Part shown: piece by piece, positions 34,249-43,600 of the stretch
Numbering within the stretch: the stretch's first letter is position 1
Layout of the letters: every line of letters starts with the position of its first letter
DNA from: an uncultured Flavobacterium sp.
Lineage (GTDB): Bacteria > Bacteroidota > Bacteroidia > Flavobacteriales > Flavobacteriaceae
Assembly: GCF_963422545.1 (NCBI RefSeq)
Contig: NZ_OY730249.1
Coordinates: 238,136-302,135 of the forward strand
Direction: 5' to 3'
Length of the DNA: 64,000 nt
Made by a program: the position numbers and the translations under genes
The notes under the pieces: model-generated
What the model was told of the DNA's origin: nothing
Databases searched by the model: none
Seen by the model: only the letters and a program-made list of their open reading frames with translations

Positions 34249-35112
34249 ATGAAAAATATATTTACATCGGCAATAGTAGTAATTGCATTTATTTTTAATG
34301 CAGCAACCCAAGCACAATCACAATCTCCAAAACTTGAAAATTCACTTCTTTGGGAAGTGTCAGGAAATGGATTGTCGAAACCTTCTTATTTGTATGGAAC
34401 CATTCATATGATTTGTTCCGGAGATTATTTTCTTTCGGAAAAAACAAAAAAAGCATTCGATGCTTCGGAGAAGCTAGTTTTGGAAATTAATTTTAATGAT
34501 CCAAAAGAAATGGCAGAATTGCAGCAATTGGCAATGGGAAAAGAACCACTTAGCAAAAGATTAAGCCCTGAACAATTGGCTAAATTAGATGTAATATTGA
34601 AAAAATCTGCCGGATTGACGATACAACAAGTTGATTCTTTTAGTTTAATGACGGTGATGAGTTTGATTTCGATGAAAACCTTTGGTTGTGCCGATTTGAA
34701 GTTTTATGAAATGGACTTTAGCGAAAGCGCAAAGAAACGTAAGGAACAAATTGTGGGATTAGAAACTGTAAAATCTCAGTTTAAATCATTAGAAGATGCT
34801 TATTCAGATTCAGAAATGATTGCAATGCTGGAAGAATCTGATGCCGAAGAAACCAAACAACTGGTTACAGATTATAAGCAAGAAAATTTAGAAGATTTAT
34901 ATAAAATTACAACCGCTGAAAACATTATGAACGCTAAGGCGAAAAAATATATGTTGGACGAAAGAAATATAAATTGGGTGAAAACTTTACCTGATATGAT
35001 GAAAAAAGAAAGCTTATTTGTGGCGGTAGGATCTGCACATTTGGCGGGTGATTTAGGAGTGATTAATTTATTGAAAAAAGCAGGATATACGGTAAAACCA
35101 GTAATGAACTAG
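34249..35112 (+). CDS. TraB/GumN family protein
   Basis: 287 residues with a Sec signal ending TQAQS. TraB/GumN blocks are SYLYGTIHMICSGDYF (GTxH motif), a helical middle with LSPEQLAKLDVIL, DERNINWVKTLPDMM and the closing FVAVGSAHLAGDLGVINLL (GxxH). Family members are thought to be metal-dependent, protease-like proteins; the role of bacterial members is poorly known. It is followed after 7 bp by an ECF sigma factor and its membrane partner, so the three are one operon and the protein may take part in an envelope stress response. Confidence 0.87.
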   Translation: MKNIFTSAIVVIAFIFNAATQAQSQSPKLENSLLWEVSGNGLSKPSYLYGTIHMICSGDYFLSEKTKKAFDASEKLVLEINFNDPKEMAELQQLAMGKEPLSKRLSPEQLAKLDVILKKSAGLTIQQVDSFSLMTVMSLISMKTFGCADLKFYEMDFSESAKKRKEQIVGLETVKSQFKSLEDAYSDSEMIAMLEESDAEETKQLVTDYKQENLEDLYKITTAENIMNAKAKKYMLDERNINWVKTLPDMMKKESLFVAVGSAHLAGDLGVINLLKKAGYTVKPVMN

Positions 35113-35119
35113 TATTGTT

Positions 35120-35623
35120 TTGAAAGATAAAGAGCAAGAATTTTTAAATCGGATCGAAAAGCATAAAGGAATCTTGTATAAAGTTTCTAAGATGTACATG
35201 GATAATGCTGATGATCAACAAGATTTGTTTCAGGAGATTATCTGTCAGCTCTGGAAATCGTATGATTCTTTTAGAAACGAAAGTCAGTTTTCGACTTGGA
35301 TGTATCGGGTTGCGGTAAATACGGCGATTGTTTTTTTGAAGAAAGAAAAAAGGAAAGTCGATAAATACGAGATCGCTTCAGAAAATATTAAGGAAGACGA
35401 GGGTGATTCGCATGTAAAAGAAAGTCAGATAGATCACTTTTATAAAGCTGTTCAGAAACTCGAAAAGATAGACAAAGCCATTATTTTTTATCAGCTGGAA
35501 GGTTTTTCTCATAAGGAAATTGGAGATAATCTTGGGATTTCTGAAGGAAACGCCAGAGTGAAATTAAATAGGGCAAAAGAAAAATTAAAAGAAATTATTA
35601 AAAATCAGGGTTATGGATTTTAA
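35120..35623 (+). CDS. RNA polymerase sigma factor, ECF type
   Basis: 167 residues. Region 2 is visible in MYMDNADDQQDLFQEI and FRNESQFSTWMYRVAVNTAI, and region 4 in KAIIFYQLEGFSHKEIGDNL followed by ISEGNARVKLNRAKEKL. The start is a TTG at 35120, seven bases after the TraB stop; no better ATG lies in a position that keeps region 2 intact. The 3' end overlaps the next gene by 11 bases, indicating coupled translation with its presumed regulator. Confidence 0.9.
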   Translation: MKDKEQEFLNRIEKHKGILYKVSKMYMDNADDQQDLFQEIICQLWKSYDSFRNESQFSTWMYRVAVNTAIVFLKKEKRKVDKYEIASENIKEDEGDSHVKESQIDHFYKAVQKLEKIDKAIIFYQLEGFSHKEIGDNLGISEGNARVKLNRAKEKLKEIIKNQGYGF

Positions 35624-36227
35624 CGATATACAAAACGCATGGAATAACGAAAAGACTGAAAATGTTGTTCTTCCGAGCAATTTAGAAAAAATACAGTCAG
35701 CAAATACACCATTAGATAAGATTAGAAAAAATCTTAGAGGCGAGTTTATTTATCAGATCATTTCGATTGTTTTTATGGGATTTCTCCCATTACTATATGG
35801 GTTACCTGCAAAATGGTTTACTCCGTGTTATTTGCTTTTTAGTCTTTTTATAGCAGTTTGTGTTTACTATTTAGTAAAGTTCTATTTGTTTTATAAAAGA
35901 CTAAATGCAATAACCTTAAAAACAAAAGACAGTTTGTATGAAACCTATTTTGATATAAGGCTCAATATGGAGTTGTATAAAACCTTCGGATTTGCTTTGA
36001 CTCCTTTTATGATCATTTATTTAATTGGTGTTCTTTACTTCGAACTTTCTAAAATTCCGGGTTTTATATCTAAAGAGTTTACTAATTATCAATTAATCTC
36101 ATTGTTTTCGATTATGGTTTTTAGCATGCTGTTCATGGGGATTTCTTTAGAATGGTGGGTGAAAAAGTTTTATGGTAAGTATGCTGAGGAAATCAGAAAA
36201 ATTATAGACGAATTAAAAGAAGAATAA
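35613..36227 (+). CDS. Four-helix membrane protein, putative anti-sigma factor
   Basis: 204 residues: a cytoplasmic N-terminus of about 48 residues (NDIQNAWNNEKTEN) and four hydrophobic segments (about 50-68, 74-94, 122-143, 160-180), then an acidic/basic tail (KIIDELKEE). No classical zinc-binding anti-sigma HxxxCxxC motif is visible. The overlap with the sigma gene is the reason to propose an anti-sigma role; by sequence alone it is a hypothetical membrane protein of the type usually found after such sigma genes in Flavobacteriaceae. A terminator hairpin follows. Confidence 0.65.
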   Translation: MDFNDIQNAWNNEKTENVVLPSNLEKIQSANTPLDKIRKNLRGEFIYQIISIVFMGFLPLLYGLPAKWFTPCYLLFSLFIAVCVYYLVKFYLFYKRLNAITLKTKDSLYETYFDIRLNMELYKTFGFALTPFMIIYLIGVLYFELSKIPGFISKEFTNYQLISLFSIMVFSMLFMGISLEWWVKKFYGKYAEEIRKIIDELKEE

Positions 36228-36233
36228 AAAAAC

Positions 36234-36263
36234 AGAACCCATCGTAATGATGGGTTTGTTGTT
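36234..36263 (+). terminator. Terminator after the sigma operon
   Basis: GAACCCATC, GTAAT, GATGGGTTTGTTGTTT gives an 8-bp stem with an interrupted T-run, directly after the membrane-protein gene. Confidence 0.6.
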
Positions 36264-36283
36264 TATTGGTATTTTTGCACAAT

Positions 36284-36398
36284 GGCTCACGGATATTGTG
36301 GATCGAACCGATTTGCACCGATTATCTTGTTGAGTTTTTGAAAAATAGAAAAAAACAAATCCGCGGTAAATCCGTTCAATCAGTGTTATCTGCGGTCC
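36284..36398. repeat. Palindromic repeat upstream of bioD
   Basis: Arms 36284-36320 (core CGGATATTGTGGATCGAACC) and 36362-36398 (core AATCCGTTCAATCAGTG) are inverted copies with about 23 of 37 matches around an A-rich loop. The right arm also matches the right arm of the GxxExxY repeat at 19 of 26 positions, showing a common family. A -7-like TATTTTTG at 36270-36277 would start transcription just before it, putting the palindrome in the bioD leader. Confidence 0.55.
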
Positions 36399-36406
36399 AT
36401 ATCATT

Positions 36407-37024
36407 ATGAAAATATTCGTAACAGGAATTTCAACGGATGTTGGTAAAACCATCGCTTCCTCAATTATCGTTGAATCTTTAGAAGCCGATTATTGGAAAC
36501 CCATCCAGGCAGGAGATTTAGACAACTCAGACAGTCACAAAGTAAAATCTCAAGTTTCAAATTCCAAATCGCAATTTTATCCAAATGCTTACAAGTTAAA
36601 TACGCCGGCAAGTCCACATTTGGCAGCTGAAATTGATGGAATTACAATTGATTTAAAACAAATCAAGGAACCAGAAACTAATAATCATTTGGTAATTGAA
36701 GGTGCCGGAGGAATTTTTGTTCCGTTGAACGAAAGTGATACGATCATTGATTTAATTAAGCCCAATTATAAAGTAATTGTTGTTTCAAGACATTATTTAG
36801 GCAGTATCAATCATACTTTACTGACTATTGAAGCGATTCAAAATCGTGGTTTTGAAGTTGCTGGAATTATCTTTAGCGGAAGCGAAAACAAATCAACAGA
36901 AGATTTGATTCTGAATAAAACCGGCATAAAATGCATTGGAAGAATTGACGAAGAACCTTATTTTGATCAAAATGTGATTAAAGAATACGCTGATTTGTTT
37001 AGAGACAACTTATTAAAATTGTAA
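36407..37024 (+). CDS. bioD: Dethiobiotin synthetase
   Basis: ATP-dependent carboxylase that closes the ureido ring of dethiobiotin. The ATG at 36407 gives 205 residues beginning MKIFVTGISTDVGKTIASSI, with the P-loop at the very N-terminus as in the family. A longer open frame starts at 36266 but its extra 47 residues are a translation of the palindromic repeat and are rejected. Other motifs are YWKPIQAG (catalytic Lys), LVIEGAGGIFVPL and VVSRHYLGSINHTLLTIE. It is followed by bioA after 122 bp. Confidence 0.93.
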   Translation: MKIFVTGISTDVGKTIASSIIVESLEADYWKPIQAGDLDNSDSHKVKSQVSNSKSQFYPNAYKLNTPASPHLAAEIDGITIDLKQIKEPETNNHLVIEGAGGIFVPLNESDTIIDLIKPNYKVIVVSRHYLGSINHTLLTIEAIQNRGFEVAGIIFSGSENKSTEDLILNKTGIKCIGRIDEEPYFDQNVIKEYADLFRDNLLKL

Positions 37025-37146
37025 AATGTGGTTTGTAAAATGTAAGATGACTGCATGCTAATATGTTTTCAAGCTAAAATTGTAAAATGTATTTATGACA
37101 AGTAACAACATCACATTTTACATCTAACAGAAAAATTTTCACTACT

Positions 37147-38418
37147 ATGACATTAACAGAAAAAGACAGCCAATACCTTTGGCATCCTTATACACAACAC
37201 AAAACATCTCAAACTCCAATTGCTATTTCAAGAGGTGAAGGCGCTTTACTTTGGGACGAAAATAACAAAGAATATATTGACGCAATTGCATCTTGGTGGG
37301 TAAATCCATTTGGACACAGTAATAAATTTATTGCCGATGCAATTTATAAACAATTGACGACTTTAGAGCACGTTTTGTTTGGAGGTTTTACACACGAACC
37401 TGCCATAAAAGTAGCTGAAAGACTTATTGAGATTCTGCCTAAAAATCAGCAAAAAATATTCTTTTCAGATAATGGCTCCACAGCGGTTGAAGTAGCGATA
37501 AAAGTAGCGTTGCAGTATTTTTTCAATAAAAATGAAAAACGAACTACAATAATTGCTTTCGAAAATGCTTTTCATGGAGATACTTTTGCGGCAATGGCAG
37601 CAAGCGGAATTTCATTCTATACACAAGCTTTTCAGGGAATGTTTATAGATGTTGTCAGAATTCCGGTTCCAGTAAAAGGGCTGGAGCAGGAAAGTTTTGA
37701 TGCTTTAAGAAATGTGATTCAAAATCATAATTGCGCCGGATTTATTTTTGAACCTTTGGTGCAAGGAGCAGCCGGAATGGTAATGTATGAGCCGGATGCG
37801 TTGGCAAAACTGATCCGGATTTGTAAAGAAAACAATGTGCTGACGATTGCTGATGAAGTAATGACTGGTTTTGGTAAAACCGGAAAAACCTTTGCAATGG
37901 ATTATGTTTCTGAAGTACCTGATATGATTTGTTTGTCGAAAGCCTTAACAGGAGGAACGATCCCAATGGCGATTACAACTTTTACACAAGAGGTTTTTGA
38001 TGCTTTTTATGATGATGATATAAATAAAGCATTATTTCACGGGCATACTTTTACAGCAAATCCTACAGGTTGTGCAGCAGCTTTGGCAAGTATCGATTTG
38101 TTGCAGACGGAGGAAATGCAAGCCAATATTGATAGAATAAATAAAAGTCATTTGAATTTTCAGAAGAAAATTGAAAATCATTCGAAGGTAATTACAGCAA
38201 GAACTTTAGGAGTTATTTTTGCAGTTGAAATTAAATCAGATTCTGAAGAAAGTTATTATGGATCAATGCGAACAAAACTCTATAATTTCTTTATAGAAAA
38301 AGGTGTTGTTTTGAGACCAGTTGGGAATATAGTTTATATTCTTCCGCCCTATATCATGACAGATGAGCAACTTCAAAAAGTATACAAAACGATTGAAGAA
38401 GCGATTGAAATGGTGTAA
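37147..38418 (+). CDS. bioA: Adenosylmethionine--8-amino-7-oxononanoate aminotransferase
   Basis: PLP enzyme that converts KAPA to DAPA using S-adenosylmethionine as amino donor. The 423-residue protein has LWHPYTQHKT near the N-terminus, SWWVNPFGHSN, FFSDNGSTAVEVAIKVALQY, the Asp-Glu pair in TIADEVMTGFGKTG, the PLP Lys in CLSKALTGGTIPMA, and HGHTFTANPTGCAAALAS. The bioD-bioA gap contains copies of TGTAAAATGTA/ACATTTTACA in inverted orientation but no clear promoter, so the two genes are probably one transcript. Confidence 0.95.
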   Translation: MTLTEKDSQYLWHPYTQHKTSQTPIAISRGEGALLWDENNKEYIDAIASWWVNPFGHSNKFIADAIYKQLTTLEHVLFGGFTHEPAIKVAERLIEILPKNQQKIFFSDNGSTAVEVAIKVALQYFFNKNEKRTTIIAFENAFHGDTFAAMAASGISFYTQAFQGMFIDVVRIPVPVKGLEQESFDALRNVIQNHNCAGFIFEPLVQGAAGMVMYEPDALAKLIRICKENNVLTIADEVMTGFGKTGKTFAMDYVSEVPDMICLSKALTGGTIPMAITTFTQEVFDAFYDDDINKALFHGHTFTANPTGCAAALASIDLLQTEEMQANIDRINKSHLNFQKKIENHSKVITARTLGVIFAVEIKSDSEESYYGSMRTKLYNFFIEKGVVLRPVGNIVYILPPYIMTDEQLQKVYKTIEEAIEMV

Positions 38419-38427
38419 TTGTTTTTG

Positions 38428-38494
38428 AACCATATAAGTAATATAAGTACATATTAATACTAGACTTAATTGAACTATTATTATTTATATGGTT
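38428..38494. terminator. Long-loop hairpin after bioA
   Basis: AACCATATAAGTAAT (38428-38442) pairs with ATTATTTATATGGTT (38480-38494) at 14 of 15 positions across an AT-rich 37-base loop. It may end the bioDA transcript, though no strong T-run follows, or belong to another intergenic repeat family. Confidence 0.4.
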
Positions 38495-38509
38495 TAATTA
38501 AATCTAAGA

Positions 38510-38610
38510 ATCGCGAACTTTGGGAATAGCTTCGCGAACTTTGTAAATAAAGAAATAAAACTTTGGCTAACTTTTGCGACCTTTGCGGAAAACCTTCGTG
38601 ATCTTTGCAG
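38510..38610. repeat. Degenerate tandem GCGAACTTTG words
   Basis: GCGAACTTTG occurs twice, followed by GCGACCTTTGCGG and GTGATCTTTGCAG, at spacings of about 20-35 bp in the gap before the ketoacyl synthase. The same word forms the inner arms of the palindrome at 9867-10012, linking the two regions. Confidence 0.45.
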
Positions 38611-38647
38611 TTAAATAAAACGGCCTTTAGGTTAAAAATCCACAACA

Positions 38648-39817
38648 TTGAATACAAAAATATCTATAACAGCTTTTTCTTCCATTTCTCCTTTAGGGAA
38701 TAATGCTGAAGAAGTTTGGAAAAAATATCTCGATAACCAACATTGTTTCTCTAAACAATTTTTAGATCAACAAGATACTTCGGTTGCTGTTCTTGATGCT
38801 GAATCGAAGCAAATTGTTGCTGAAATTAGAGAATCAGACCCTAAATATAAATTTTTGGATGATTCGGTTTTGTTTGCTTTGGCTGCTTCTCGAAATGCAG
38901 TTAAACAGGCGGGCTGGAGTTCAGATGATATTTTCGGAATCAATATAGGTTCGTCTCGAGGAGCTACAGATTTATTCGAAAAACATTACAAAGAATATAT
39001 CGACACGGGAAAAGCACAGACTTTGGCTTCGCCAACAACGACTTTAGGAAATATTTCTTCCTGGATTGCACACGATTTACAAAGTGTTGGTCCTGAAATC
39101 TCGCATTCTATTACTTGCTCAACGGCACTTCATGCTTTATTAAATGGATTTGCATGGTTGAAATCCGGAATGGCAGATAAATTTTTGGTAGGAGGAAGTG
39201 AAGCTCCCTTAACTGATTTTACGATTGCTCAAATGCGTGCTTTAAAGATATATTCGCGCATTAATCAAACCGAAGAAGCGTGGCCAAATCTCGCTTTTGA
39301 TTTTGAGAAGACTCAAAATACAATGATTTTGGGTGAAGGTGCAGCAGTTTGTTGTTTAGAAGCCGGAGAGGCTGCAAATGCAATTGCTTACGTTACCGGA
39401 GTTGGATATGCAACGGAAATTTTAGAGCATAATATCTCAATTTCTGCTGAAGCAGATTGTTTTCAGAAATCGATGAAAATGGCTTTGAAGGATGAAAATT
39501 TAGACGATATTGACGTTATTGTTATGCATGCGCCTGGAACGATAAAAGGTGATTTAACAGAATTGCGTGCTATTGAAAAGGTTTTTGGTTCTAAAGTACC
39601 TTTGCTAACCACTAACAAATGGAAAATAGGGCACACTTTTGGTGCTTCGGGAATATTGAGTCTGGAGCTTGCTCTTTTAATGATGGAGAAGAATACTTTT
39701 ATTGGAGTGCCGTTTGGAGAAACTCAAAATCAAACAAAACCTATTAAGAAAGTTTTGATTAACGCCGTTGGTTTTGGTGGTAATGCTGTGAGTATTTTGA
39801 TTGAAAAAGCATCATAA
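38648..39817 (+). CDS. Beta-ketoacyl-ACP synthase next to the biotin genes
   Basis: 389-residue thiolase-fold condensing enzyme. The catalytic Cys is in SITCSTALHALLNG, the first His in VIVMHAPGTIKGDLTELRAI, and the second His with the conserved Lys in NKWKIGHTFGASG, so the Cys-His-His triad of KAS I/II is complete. GGSEAPLTDF and VNA-like LINAVGFGGNAVSIL are also typical. The start is TTG at 38648; the next ATG would remove the N-terminal strand. Its position after bioA suggests a role in making the pimeloyl chain, but that is inference; it could instead serve another lipid. Confidence 0.85.
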   Translation: MNTKISITAFSSISPLGNNAEEVWKKYLDNQHCFSKQFLDQQDTSVAVLDAESKQIVAEIRESDPKYKFLDDSVLFALAASRNAVKQAGWSSDDIFGINIGSSRGATDLFEKHYKEYIDTGKAQTLASPTTTLGNISSWIAHDLQSVGPEISHSITCSTALHALLNGFAWLKSGMADKFLVGGSEAPLTDFTIAQMRALKIYSRINQTEEAWPNLAFDFEKTQNTMILGEGAAVCCLEAGEAANAIAYVTGVGYATEILEHNISISAEADCFQKSMKMALKDENLDDIDVIVMHAPGTIKGDLTELRAIEKVFGSKVPLLTTNKWKIGHTFGASGILSLELALLMMEKNTFIGVPFGETQNQTKPIKKVLINAVGFGGNAVSILIEKAS

Positions 39818-39911
39818 AAAACTCGATTCCGCTCCGTTTAACAAATTTTATTCAGCTAGTCTTTCTAAGCGGAGTCAGAGACTTGTGCGTAAAATATTGT
39901 AAAGTTGAAAA

Positions 39912-40388
39912 CTATTTGGTATTGATTTCTAATTCTTTTACCTGATCATAAACTAAATTACTTTCGTAACCACGGCGCAACATATAATCACAGAATTTTT
40001 TTCTTTTTTTAAGGGTATCTTTTTCTCGTAAATTTTCCCAACATCTTTCAGACAGCTGCTGAAAAGTAGTTTCATATTCTTCAGGAGAAATTTCTTTCAA
40101 AGCTATGGCAATATTGGTTGAAGAAATTTGTCTCGCTTTTAATTCATTTTTTATTCTGATAATTCCCCATTGTTTTATTCTGTGTTTGCCTCTGGCAAAA
40201 CTGCAGGCAAAACGAGTCTCGTTTAGAAAATCACTTTCAATTAGTTGAACCACAATTTGTTCCGTTTCGTCGCTGGTCATTTTTAAACTATATAATTTCG
40301 AAACTACCTCTGAATGACAACGCTCCTGATAGGCACAAAAGTGCTCAAGTTTGAGTAAGGCTTCTTTTGGGGTGCAGATTGATTTCAT
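39912..40388 (-). CDS. recX: Regulatory protein RecX
   Basis: 158-residue helical-repeat protein that modulates RecA filament growth. Typical motifs are ALLKLEHFCAYQERCHSEV, SDFLNETRFACSFARGKH, the basic IKQWGIIRIKNELKARQIS, and a C-terminal KRKKFCDYMLRRGYESNLV. It is short and single, not linked to recA. It is divergent from the first giant surface-protein gene with 285 bp between, which holds that gene's promoter. Confidence 0.9.
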   Translation of the reverse strand: MKSICTPKEALLKLEHFCAYQERCHSEVVSKLYSLKMTSDETEQIVVQLIESDFLNETRFACSFARGKHRIKQWGIIRIKNELKARQISSTNIAIALKEISPEEYETTFQQLSERCWENLREKDTLKKRKKFCDYMLRRGYESNLVYDQVKELEINTK

Positions 40389-40493
40389 GAGTTTTTTCTT
40401 TCTTTTTAACTAATTATCCTAAAAATAATCATTTAGTCGTTGGTATTCAATCGTTTTATTTCGTTTTTCTTAAAAATAAAATTTGCTAAAATG

Positions 40494-40523
40494 TTGTGTG
40501 TGTGCAGAATTATAATATTTTTG
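40494..40523 (+). promoter_or_regulatory. Promoter for the first giant T9SS protein
   Basis: TTG at 40494-40496, a 19-bp spacer and TATTTTTG at 40516-40523 match the flavobacterial -33/-7 consensus and have the same spacing as the atpD promoter. The start site near 40530 leaves a leader of about 145 bases. Confidence 0.65.
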
Positions 40524-40673
40524 TACGCGATTTTGAAAAGTTATAATCTGCATAAAAACAGAATTTTAACTTTAATTTTTCAGTTTAAAAGCCAAATTTA
40601 AAGTATTGTATTTAAAGATGCAGTACTATTTCATTTCTTTTAATGCCAAAAACAAATCTAATACCACGCCTAT

Positions 40674-43600
40674 ATGATCCGAAAATTACTTTATTTTATT
40701 GTGTTCTTTTTTTCTTTTTTATTTAGTTATGGGCAATCTGCCAGTAATTATTGTTTTTCTGCAAGATCAGGAACTTATACAGCTTTAACAGGGGCTACTT
40801 CTGTAAGTGGCTTAGCAGCTACAGATGATGATGCAATTTCTAATTCAGTAGCGATTCCTTTTAATTTCTTATTCGGAGGATCAGCATATAATCAAATGAG
40901 AGTCTCGAGTAATGGCTGGCTTAGTTTTGGAAATCCCTCAATTTCTAACAACCAAAACTATAATAATACTTCAAATAACGCTGGACAATCAAAACCTATT
41001 TTATTTCCTTTGTGGGATGATTTACAGAACAGAACAATTCCAAGGTATGTAGTTACCGGATCTGCTCCAAACAGAATTTTTAAACTTGAATGGTCGCAAC
41101 AGGAATGGGATTTTAATGCGAATAATGATGTTATTTCTTTTCAGGTATGGCTTTATGAAACTACTAATGTAATTGAGTATTATTATACCGGAGGAGCAAC
41201 CCCTGTAAGTAATGGATCTGCTTCTATAGGGATTTATGACTCGAATGATACTTTTTTGACGTTAAATAATTCAACAACTGCACCAACTGCACAGTCGTCA
41301 ACTTTTAATGCAAATATTAATAGTAAACCAGCAAATGGTCAGATTTATAGCTTTACTCCACCAGTAACTGTTTCGCAAGCAGGACCTGATCAATATAAAA
41401 CTACTCCATTTACATTAGCAGCCAATACTCCGGGAAGTGGTAATACAGGAACATGGTCAATAGTGAGTGGTCCAAATCTTTCAACAAGTCAGTTTGCTAG
41501 TGGCGATACTTCAAATCCAACGTCTACATTTACACCTTCGGGATCAGGAACATGGGTGTTAAACTGGACCATAACTAATGGTTGTGGGACATCGACAGAT
41601 CAGGTTATTATTTCGAATTGTTCGGGGAATTTAATTACTAATGGTGATTTTAGTAGTGGAGCTGCTGGTTGGACACCTGCTGTTAATTCAAAAGGTCCTA
41701 GTAGTTCTACTTCTTATGTTGAGGTTCTGAATGAAAGTGTCTATTTTAATAATGGCAATAATGATAATACAGCAGAATTAGATAAGGAGGCATCTCTAGG
41801 GCAAACTGTAGCTGTTATTCCGGGTGTTACATACACATTAAGTTTTCTTTATGCCCGAAGACCTTTGTCGCCTGCTACAGTTGCAGTTGATGTTAGAATA
41901 TATGAGGGTGGCTCTATTACAGCAACAAGAAATATTACTACTAGTGACAATACTAGTACACCTCAAGTGGGCACTTTAACGTTTACACCATCAAGTTCTT
42001 CAATAGTGCTTGAATTTTATAACTCCTTAGGAGGAACAAGTACTTTGGGGTCTATTGTAGATAATATAGTTTTAATTCCAAGTTCTCAGGTGGCTCCAGT
42101 TGCTACAACAACTCCTAAAGGTAGTTATAAAACTTTAACTGCTTGTTCAGGCGCGTCAGTTCAATTGGATGTTGATAACATTTCCGCTTCGGGTGTAACT
42201 TATCTTTGGTCAGGATCAGCCGCAGCAACGTTTTCTTCAACGACTATTAAAAACCCTACAGTGACATTTTCGAGTTCAGGGGTTATTGAGAAAGTAACAG
42301 TAGTTGCAACTACAGCGGGTGGTTGTTCGGGTAGTTCTTCTAGTACATATGTTAATGTTCTTGCAGCTCCAACGATAACAACAGCTGCTACACCTGCAGT
42401 AGTTACGGCAGTTTGCCAGAGTGTATCAACTACTACAATGACCTACACAGGGACAACTAATAGCCCAACAAGCTATAGTATTGATTGGGCAACGCTAACA
42501 GATCAAGGTTCTACTGCATTTACTTTTCTAGCTGGAGGTGGAAGTTTAACTGGGATTTCGATTCCAGCAGGGACGACACCAGGGAATTATTCTGGAACAA
42601 TGACAATAAAAAATGCTAATGGATGTACAGCTACCCAGGCGATAACGATGACAATAAATCCAAATGCGAGTATTGTTTCCGTTACGGGAACATCTCCATT
42701 GTGTATTGGTGGTACAGCTACATATAGTGCAAATACAGTTGTTTTATCTGGAGGTACTGGAGCTTGGAGCAGTAGTAATACAGCTATTGCTACGGTTAAT
42801 GCATCAGGTTTGGTGACAGGAGTTTCAGCAGGAACAGCTAATATTATTTATACTATCACAGGCGGTTGTGGAGGAACGGTTAGTTCACAACAATCGGTAA
42901 CAGTAAATCCAAATGCGAGTATTGTTTCCGTTACAGGAACATCTCCATTGTGTATTGGTGGTACAGCTACTTATAGTGCAAATACAGTTGTTTTATCAGG
43001 AGGTACTGGAGCGTGGAGCAGTAGTAATACTGCTATTGCTACGGTTAATGCATCAGGATTGGTGACAGGAGTTTCAGCAGGAACAGCTAATATTATTTAT
43101 ACTATCACAGGTGGTTGTGGAGGAACTAAATCGGCACAACAATCGGTAACAATAAATCCAAATGCGAGTATTGTTTCCGTTACAGGAACATCTCCATTGT
43201 GTATTGGTGGTACAGCTACATATAGTGCAAATACAGTTGTTTTATCTGGAGGTACTGGAGCGTGGAGCAGCAGTAATACTGCTATTGCTACAGTTAATGC
43301 ATCAGGATTGGTGACAGGAGTTTCAGCAGGAACAGCTAATATTATTTATACTATCACAGGCGGTTGTGGAGGAACGGTTAGTTCACAACAATCGGTAACA
43401 ATAAATCCAAATGCGAGTATTGTTTCCGTTACAGGAACATCTCCATTGTGTATTGGTGGTACAGCTACTTATAGTGCAAATACAGTTGTTTTATCTGGAG
43501 GTACTGGAGCATGGAGCAGCAGTAATACTGCTATTGCTACAGTTAATGCATCAGGTTTGGTAACAGGAGTTTCAGCAGGAACAGCTAATATTATTTATAC

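Noticed and set aside
36266..36406. 47-residue N-terminal extension of the bioD frame
   Set aside because: It translates the palindromic repeat; the dethiobiotin synthetase P-loop begins right after the ATG at 36407, as in the family.
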